Position numbers and translations under genes: made by a program
The notes under the pieces: generated by a model
Told to the model about the DNA's origin: nothing
What the model saw: only the letters and a program-made list of their open reading frames with translations
Database searches by the model: none
From: Natrinema longum
GTDB taxonomy: Archaea > Halobacteriota > Halobacteria > Halobacteriales > Natrialbaceae
Length of the DNA: 64,000 bases
Direction: 5' to 3'
Assembly (NCBI RefSeq): GCF_017352095.1
Contig: NZ_CP071463.1
Span: forward strand, 682,001-746,000
Part shown: positions 59,537-64,000 of the stretch, one piece after another
Layout of the letters: the number at the start of each line of letters is the position of its first letter
Numbering within the stretch: the first letter of the stretch is position 1

Positions 59537-60898
59537 TCAGGCGTGCAGGAAGCTCATCGAGTAGAACAGCGACCGCTCGTAGACGTCGGGTTCGATCGAG
59601 AAGCCGAGATGGGATCCGATGTAGGCGTTGTTGAAGTGGGCGTATCGGGGCCCCTTCAGGATCCGCAGCGTCAGTCGGGGATCCATTTCCATCCGAACCC
59701 GTCGGCGATCGGTTCGGTCCGGCAGTCCGTCGACGACCTCGTGGCCGCCGCCGTCCGCCGTAAATCGCATGTAGTGGTCGTCGACCAGCGAGAGGAGGAC
59801 TTCCGTTTCCGACTCGAACCCGATCCCTCGGCGTTTCGTGTCGAAGTTCTCGTAGGCCGCCGGGAGGTGTTCCTCGAACGATTCGAGCGTCGGCATCGGA
59901 TCCGACTCGTAGGTGAACGCCCGGTCTGCGAGCTCCGTTTCGATGTACTCCTGGCGCTTCTCTTGATCGACGGGCGTGAACGGGGCCGACTGCTCGCCCG
60001 TGGCGACGTCGAACCACTCTCCGCTGTTGAGGAGGACACACTCCGAGCCGTCGGCGACCCGCTCGTCGTCCTCGAAGTAGTCTCGTGCCTCCGACCGCGT
60101 CGACCGCGCGACGTACTCGTTCAGGTCCGCGAGATCGCCCGCGAGCGTGTAGCTGCCGGCGAAGGGCATGTAGTAGCTGGGCTCGAGGAGTTCGAGGAAG
60201 CCGACGGCGTTTTCCAGCGACTGGAGCCGGCGGTCCTCGCGTTCCGCGAGCAGTGTCTCGTGGGAGTAGTCGATCCGGCCCTGGGGATAGCCCCCCGCGA
60301 AAGTGTACTGCAGCATGGCCAGATCGATCTCGCCGTACTGCTCTTTGATGCGGCCGGCAGCGTGCTGGGACATCGGCCAGCGACAGTCGTTCAGATTGAG
60401 CACGGTGTGCTCGCCGTCGTCGAAGACCGCCATGGAATCGATCTGCGTCGAGCCGTCGATCCCCTGCGTGCTGGCGTCTTCGGCCATCCACGGGCAGGCG
60501 AAGTGGTTGCCACACACCGCCGGGTCGCAGTCGTCCGACGCGAGCACGTTCACGGACAGGTCGTCGCCGAGGTGAATCCGCTCGTCGTGGGGCAGTTCGC
60601 GGACGTCGAACCCGGCGGCCTCGACGTTGTGTCTGAGGAAGTCCCAGTTGTAGTCGTGGATGAGGACGGGAACCTCGGAGTCGAGTCGCTCGAGCGTCTC
60701 GCGGTGGCAGTGGTCGGGGTGAATGTGGGAGATGTAGATGTAGTCGACGTCGTTGAAGTCTTCGGGCTCGAACTCGACGGGCGGGTAGTGTGCCCAGGCA
60801 CCGTAGAACGCGCCGTCGAGGATCCAGGGGTCACAGAGGACGGCGGTATCTCCCGATTCGACGAGAACCGTCGACGACTTGACGTGTCGGACGCGCAT
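59537..60898 (-). CDS. Large metallo-beta-lactamase-fold hydrolase
   Basis: A 453-residue MBL-fold protein. The zinc-binding motif is [10 protein letters not shown] (about residues 56-65), with LIHDYNW, NDCRWP and a C-terminal domain of about 200 residues lacking a known fold. The N-terminal half recalls UlaG-type and CMP-sialic-acid-hydroxylase-type MBL proteins, without the Rieske cluster. The ATG at 60898 lies about 21 nt after CATATATCC; a GTG 12 nt upstream is less likely. It stands 80 nt downstream of the terpene-synthase-like gene, same strand, with its own TATA box. Substrate unknown. Confidence 0.82.
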   Translation of the reverse strand: MRVRHVKSSTVLVESGDTAVLCDPWILDGAFYGAWAHYPPVEFEPEDFNDVDYIYISHIHPDHCHRETLERLDSEVPVLIHDYNWDFLRHNVEAAGFDVRELPHDERIHLGDDLSVNVLASDDCDPAVCGNHFACPWMAEDASTQGIDGSTQIDSMAVFDDGEHTVLNLNDCRWPMSQHAAGRIKEQYGEIDLAMLQYTFAGGYPQGRIDYSHETLLAEREDRRLQSLENAVGFLELLEPSYYMPFAGSYTLAGDLADLNEYVARSTRSEARDYFEDDERVADGSECVLLNSGEWFDVATGEQSAPFTPVDQEKRQEYIETELADRAFTYESDPMPTLESFEEHLPAAYENFDTKRRGIGFESETEVLLSLVDDHYMRFTADGGGHEVVDGLPDRTDRRRVRMEMDPRLTLRILKGPRYAHFNNAYIGSHLGFSIEPDVYERSLFYSMSFLHA

Positions 60899-60919
60899 GT
60901 TCAAAGCCACGACAATATC

Positions 60920-60928
60920 GGATATATG
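60920..60928 (-). promoter_or_regulatory. TATA box of the MBL-fold gene
   Basis: Minus strand CATATATCC, ending 21 nt before the ATG at 60898, so the MBL gene can be transcribed on its own even though the upstream gene is only 80 nt away. Confidence 0.5.
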
Positions 60929-60990
60929 CTCTCTCGAGAGTTACACAGCGTGAGAACCGTTCTGCTTCCGTCGCCGACGACGGGGCGTGC

Positions 60991-61986
60991 TTACTTTTTC
61001 CCCTCGCTTGCGATGTGGTACTGCAACACCGTCTCGTATCCCTCGAGATACGCGCCGATATCGACGCTCTCGATCTCGGACTCGAGTCGGCTGGCTTCCT
61101 CGTATTCGGTTTGCCAGCGCTCCAGGAAGTAGTCCTCGACGCCGGATTCGCTGATGGCCTCGACGACCGGGGAGACGGCTTCGTCGGTCGGTGTCCGTCG
61201 AATCCGCCGTACCTGCCTGTCGGAGATAATATCGGCCTCGAGCGCGTGGACGATGACGCCGGCGCTACAGTCGCCCTCGGCGAGTTCCCGCTTCCAGGTC
61301 GAGATCCAGTTGCCGATCCGGGCCATCCGCTGGCCCCGATCGCACACTTCCCGCAGGTCCGATAGCTCCCTCGAGTCGAACGACCGGGCGTTCGCGAGGT
61401 CGATGTCGGCACAGACGAGTATCAGCATGTTGTGGACGTCGTGTTGCCAGAGTTCGTGTTCGGAGACGAGGTCGGGGGACTGGTTCGCGAGATACGAGTA
61501 CTCGATCGCCCGCAGTGCCTGCTTGAGATCGAACTCCAGGAGGTCCGCGAACTCCGCCGATCGGGGACCGGCGTCGTATATCGTCGAGAACCGTTCCCAG
61601 ACATCCTGCAGATAGCGGACGACGGCACCGTCGACGGCGGGTCGGTCGGGTTGGGAGCGTCGATGATCGAACGGGATCGCAGCCAGTTCGTCGAACGTCG
61701 CCCGATCCCCGTGTCGTTCGGCGACGTCGTCGGCCACGACGATGAATATCGACGCGAGCAGTTTCGCGTCGTGAACCGCGCGCTCGCGATCGACATCGAC
61801 ACAGGAGAGTCGAACCGACGGAAACAGGGACGCGAGCCAGTGCCAGATGAACCGATCCCTGTCACCGACGATATCGTCGTATGCGTCGATCAGTGGATCG
61901 ATCGTCTCGGAGAGTTCCTGTTCTCGAACCCGGGCAAGCGACTCGTCGGTAGCCTCGAGGGCTTCGAACTGGCGCTCAGTTCCCAT
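60991..61986 (-). CDS. Probable class I terpene synthase
   Basis: A 331-residue, all-helical protein. It has an Asp-rich motif VADDVAERHGD (D86, D87, E90) and, 140 residues later, NWISTWKRELAEGD, matching the NSE/DTE magnesium triad (N226, T230, E234). Length, spacing and helical content fit bacterial-type sesquiterpene/diterpene synthases, which cyclise prenyl diphosphates. No RNA-binding, signal or membrane segment is present. The ATG at 61986 is preferred to a TTG one codon upstream; TATA-like TTTATTAC lies 24 nt before it. I base this on the motifs; a different helical metal-binding fold is possible. Terpene synthases are little known in archaea. Confidence 0.68.
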   Translation of the reverse strand: MGTERQFEALEATDESLARVREQELSETIDPLIDAYDDIVGDRDRFIWHWLASLFPSVRLSCVDVDRERAVHDAKLLASIFIVVADDVAERHGDRATFDELAAIPFDHRRSQPDRPAVDGAVVRYLQDVWERFSTIYDAGPRSAEFADLLEFDLKQALRAIEYSYLANQSPDLVSEHELWQHDVHNMLILVCADIDLANARSFDSRELSDLREVCDRGQRMARIGNWISTWKRELAEGDCSAGVIVHALEADIISDRQVRRIRRTPTDEAVSPVVEAISESGVEDYFLERWQTEYEEASRLESEIESVDIGAYLEGYETVLQYHIASEGKK

Positions 61987-62009
61987 CAACGTATTTTTAC
62001 TATTTCTTT

Positions 62010-62017
62010 GTAATAAA
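62010..62017 (-). promoter_or_regulatory. TATA box of the terpene-synthase-like gene
   Basis: Minus strand TTTATTAC, 24 nt before the ATG at 61986, within a strongly A/T-rich stretch (61990-62045) unlike the rest of the region. Such an A/T island may also mark acquired DNA. Confidence 0.55.
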
Positions 62018-62128
62018 CTATTGGTAATTATTATATATAGTCCTAGATGGCTGTCAGTGCACGGGTTCAGTTGCGGACGACGACCGGGATACCCAAACGC
62101 TTCGTGAATGGCGGGGAATGGGTGTCGT

Positions 62129-62806
62129 ATGCAGGAAGACGCCGGCGTTCACGTACTTCCGATTCCGGTCGAGTACGGCGGTAAGCAGTTGACGGTAACG
62201 CCGACGATCGTCGAAACCGACCGCGGACTCGTGTTGCTCGACGTCGGGCCCCCCGGTGCCGTCGACGGGCTCGAGACCCACCTCCGGGCCCTCGAGTACG
62301 ACCTCGATGACATCTGGCTGGTCCTCTTGACCCACCACGACGGGGACCACGCCGGCGGGCTCGCGGAACTGCTCGAGCGAGTCGACGCGGTCGTCGCGAC
62401 CCACCGCGAGGAAGCGCCGTACGTGTCGGGCGATCGGGAGCCGATCAAAAGCGATGGGGACCGGTATCCCCCCGTCGATATCGATATCGAACTCGCTGAT
62501 GGCGTTCGATTCCCGACGCTCGCAGGGCCGATGGCGGTCGTCGCCACACCGGGCCACGCGCCCGGCCACGTCTCGCTGTACTTCCCGACGGGGAAGCTGC
62601 TCGTCGCCGGCGATGCGCTCGTCGCGGACGGGGAGGATCCCCTCGAGGGACCGAAACCACGCTTCACGCCGGAGCTGGACCGCGCGATCGACTCCGTCGG
62701 CACCCTGGCGGCGCTCGAGATCGAGCACACCGTGTGCTATCACGGCGGCTACGTGGATCGCGGGACCGAGCGCATTCGGGAGCTTCACGAGCAGTTGCGA
62801 GCTTAA
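62129..62806 (+). CDS. MBL-fold metallohydrolase
   Basis: A 225-residue metallo-beta-lactamase-type hydrolase. Zinc motif LTHHDGDHAGGLAELLE (HxHxDH variant: HHDGDH), the downstream His in ATPGHAPGHVSLYFP, Asp in VAGDALVADGEDP, and His in YHGGYVDRG. General glyoxalase-II-like group; the substrate is not determinable. The ATG at 62129 follows gtgtcgt; a start 21 nt further upstream is an alternative. Divergent from the terpene-synthase-like gene. Confidence 0.85.
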   Translation: MQEDAGVHVLPIPVEYGGKQLTVTPTIVETDRGLVLLDVGPPGAVDGLETHLRALEYDLDDIWLVLLTHHDGDHAGGLAELLERVDAVVATHREEAPYVSGDREPIKSDGDRYPPVDIDIELADGVRFPTLAGPMAVVATPGHAPGHVSLYFPTGKLLVAGDALVADGEDPLEGPKPRFTPELDRAIDSVGTLAALEIEHTVCYHGGYVDRGTERIRELHEQLRA

Positions 62807-62917
62807 CTCGAGGCGGTCGGGCACACCGATTTCGCCGTCGTGGATCGCGACCGTGCGTTCCAAAACGGACGGGCAGAAGCGGAATTCTCATCGGTATCCA
62901 ACCCCAATCGAGGGCTA

Positions 62918-63358
62918 ATGCGAATCGAACTCCGCGTCTGTCAGCACTGTCTCGACGGCGATCACGGCAACGAGCGCCGCACCGCGCTCCTCAACGACAT
63001 GGTCGACTGTGCCGAACGGATCAAGGAGTACAAGGAGGTCATCGACCTCGATGCGGTCCACATCCGCAAAGTCAGGGACGACGAACCGGGGAAGCCGGCG
63101 GCGCTCCCGGTCGTCTCGGCGACGATCCAGAACGACCAGGTCGTCCTGAACGACACGCAACTCGTCGCGGAAGGCCAGGACGGGAACATGCTGGTCTACA
63201 CCAGTCCCGACGACGTGCTGACCGTGCTTGCGGGGAACCTGGACGAGATCAGCAAGGCCGTCACCGACGACGTGACGATCGACCTCTCGCCCGTCGGCGC
63301 GGAGATCGTCTCCCAGGCCGATCTGGGTGCGAACCGCGACCGCGATCCCGATCGCTAA
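62918..63358 (+). CDS. Conserved hypothetical protein
   Basis: A 146-residue acidic protein with no recognised domain. It starts MRIELRVCQHCLDGDHGNER with two Cys and a His that could bind metal, then a helix (TALLNDMVDCAERIKEYKEV), beta strands (ALPVVSATIQNDQVVLNDTQ) and a helix-rich end. It is followed by an unrelated methyltransferase gene on the other strand. A role in metal or nucleotide handling is a guess. The ATG at 62918 is the first good start in frame. Confidence 0.6.
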   Translation: MRIELRVCQHCLDGDHGNERRTALLNDMVDCAERIKEYKEVIDLDAVHIRKVRDDEPGKPAALPVVSATIQNDQVVLNDTQLVAEGQDGNMLVYTSPDDVLTVLAGNLDEISKAVTDDVTIDLSPVGAEIVSQADLGANRDRDPDR

Positions 63359-63421
63359 CGCGCGCCGAGACCGTCTCCTGGGGCGAACGGCGACTCGCTC
63401 GAGAACCAGTCGAAACCGCCG

Positions 63422-64000
63422 TCACTGTCGGGTATCGGTGACACCCGTCCGCTCGTCGACGCGCCCCAGCACGTCCAGTTGATGCGTGAGATAGAGCAAC
63501 TCCCCGGCGTCGACCTGGGCCCGGCGACGGGCCAGCCACTCCTCGAGTCCCTCGAACTCCTCGCCGGCGATCTCGCCGACCGCTTCCTCGACGGTAGCGA
63601 GAATGTGACGGAGGAAGTACGCCTCGTCTCCGGGATAGCTGCCGTCGACCGGTCGGACGACCCAGTCCGAGCCCGCGACCCCGAGAAGCGAGACGCCGTC
63701 CATGCCCTGGAGTCGAACGAGGACGTCCCCACCGGCCTGACTGCTGCCGCCAGGTTTCGCATCCATGTGGTCGTGGTAGCGCCGTTCGACGTCGGGGTCG
63801 GCGGGATGGGTCGGCCGGAATCGGGTCGCCCCGTCGAACGTGATTGGGAAGTAGTAGAGTCCGCCGGGAGCGACCGCGCCGAGCAGCGGTCCCAGCGCCT
63901 CCAACTCGAGGATATCGAGCACGGCCGCGCCGACGAGGAGGTCGGACGCCGTCGCCGCGCGATCGGCGTAGGCCACCGCCTCCGCGACGACGGGTTCGAC
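63422..64000 (-). CDS. SAM-dependent methyltransferase, C-terminal part (runs off window)
   Basis: The last 192 codons of a gene whose start lies beyond 64000. The part seen looks like the second half of a class I methyltransferase: DLLVGAAVLDILELEALGPL, GGLYYFPITFDGATRFRPTH, VRLQGMDGVSLLGVAGSDWV and an acidic helical end. The SAM-binding loop must be outside. The sequence near the end (PGDEAYFLRHILATVEEAV) fits the family's C-terminal helices. Target unknown. The call is tentative because the diagnostic region is missing. Confidence 0.6.
   Translation of the reverse strand, partial: VEPVVAEAVAYADRAATASDLLVGAAVLDILELEALGPLLGAVAPGGLYYFPITFDGATRFRPTHPADPDVERRYHDHMDAKPGGSSQAGGDVLVRLQGMDGVSLLGVAGSDWVVRPVDGSYPGDEAYFLRHILATVEEAVGEIAGEEFEGLEEWLARRRAQVDAGELLYLTHQLDVLGRVDERTGVTDTRQ

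Noticed and set aside
1-64000. CRISPR arrays, rRNA genes, replication origin, prophage
   Set aside because: I saw no regularly spaced repeats, no rRNA, no Orc1/Cdc6 gene with origin repeats, and no capsid or integrase genes.

Overview
The window is chromosomal DNA of an extremely halophilic archaeon (class Halobacteria, most likely a Natrialbaceae such as Natrinema or Haloterrigena; the genus is inferred). The evidence is the high G+C, the very acidic proteins, the leaderless genes with A/T-rich TATA boxes 25-36 nt before the start codon, Tat-lipoproteins, HalOD1 and Bat-type regulators, a DpsA ferritin, phosphomevalonate decarboxylase, and the archaeal L21e-Rpb4-DUF655-KsgA-HemK2 gene order. 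About 65 genes are described; most are housekeeping.

Layout: 0.1-8.1 kb, regulators, DpsA, a luciferase-like oxidoreductase, a response-regulator/Bat-like pair, a lipoprotein and two related membrane proteins. 8.2-15.2 kb, isoprenyl synthase, M28 peptidase, a degenerate NAD-kinase-like protein, endonuclease III, phosphomevalonate decarboxylase and FEN1. 15.4-22.5 kb, small regulators, GNAT, M24-like protein, CBS-ParB-like and Rossmann-DHH proteins. 22.6-33.1 kb, an 11-gene minus-strand complex I operon (nuoA-B-CD-H-I-J1-J2-K-L-M-N) without nuoEFG. 33.5-35.4 kb, purK-purE. 35.5-41.9 kb, a class II lanthipeptide-like (RiPP) locus. 42.0-43.6 kb, ribH and an aminotransferase. 43.7-45.8 kb, a broken HNH gene, an intron-containing tRNA-Gln and a complete IS1595-type element. 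46-53.5 kb, LeuRS of bacterial type, DUF420, Gfo/Idh/MocA and a split MetE pair. 53.8-59.4 kb, PQQ-repeat lipoprotein, HemK2, MscS, KsgA, DUF655, Rpb4 and L21e. 59.5-64 kb, an MBL protein, a probable class I terpene synthase and further small genes.

The most novel part is 35.5-41.9 kb. Two tiny genes on the minus strand (35532-35702 and 35804-35965), each below 60 codons, encode 56- and 53-residue peptides with an acidic leader and a poly-threonine C-terminal half. They share an FDSxF leader motif and an identical GATTTAA box exactly 36 nt before each ATG. Beside them, divergently, lie an ABC exporter and a 1080-residue LanM. The LanM kinase/dehydratase residues are intact, but the three zinc ligands of its LanC cyclase domain are replaced. 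One precursor has no cysteine and the other only a terminal SCSC. This predicts heavily dehydrated, dehydrobutyrine-rich peptides rather than ordinary lanthipeptides.

Two repeat families also stand out. One is a roughly 80-bp stem-loop element that starts right at the stop codon of five genes, always in the same orientation to the gene. The other is an 84-bp palindromic element in three intergenic copies whose inner stem covaries. A haloarchaeal class I terpene synthase candidate with both metal-binding motifs (60991-61986) is a further lead.
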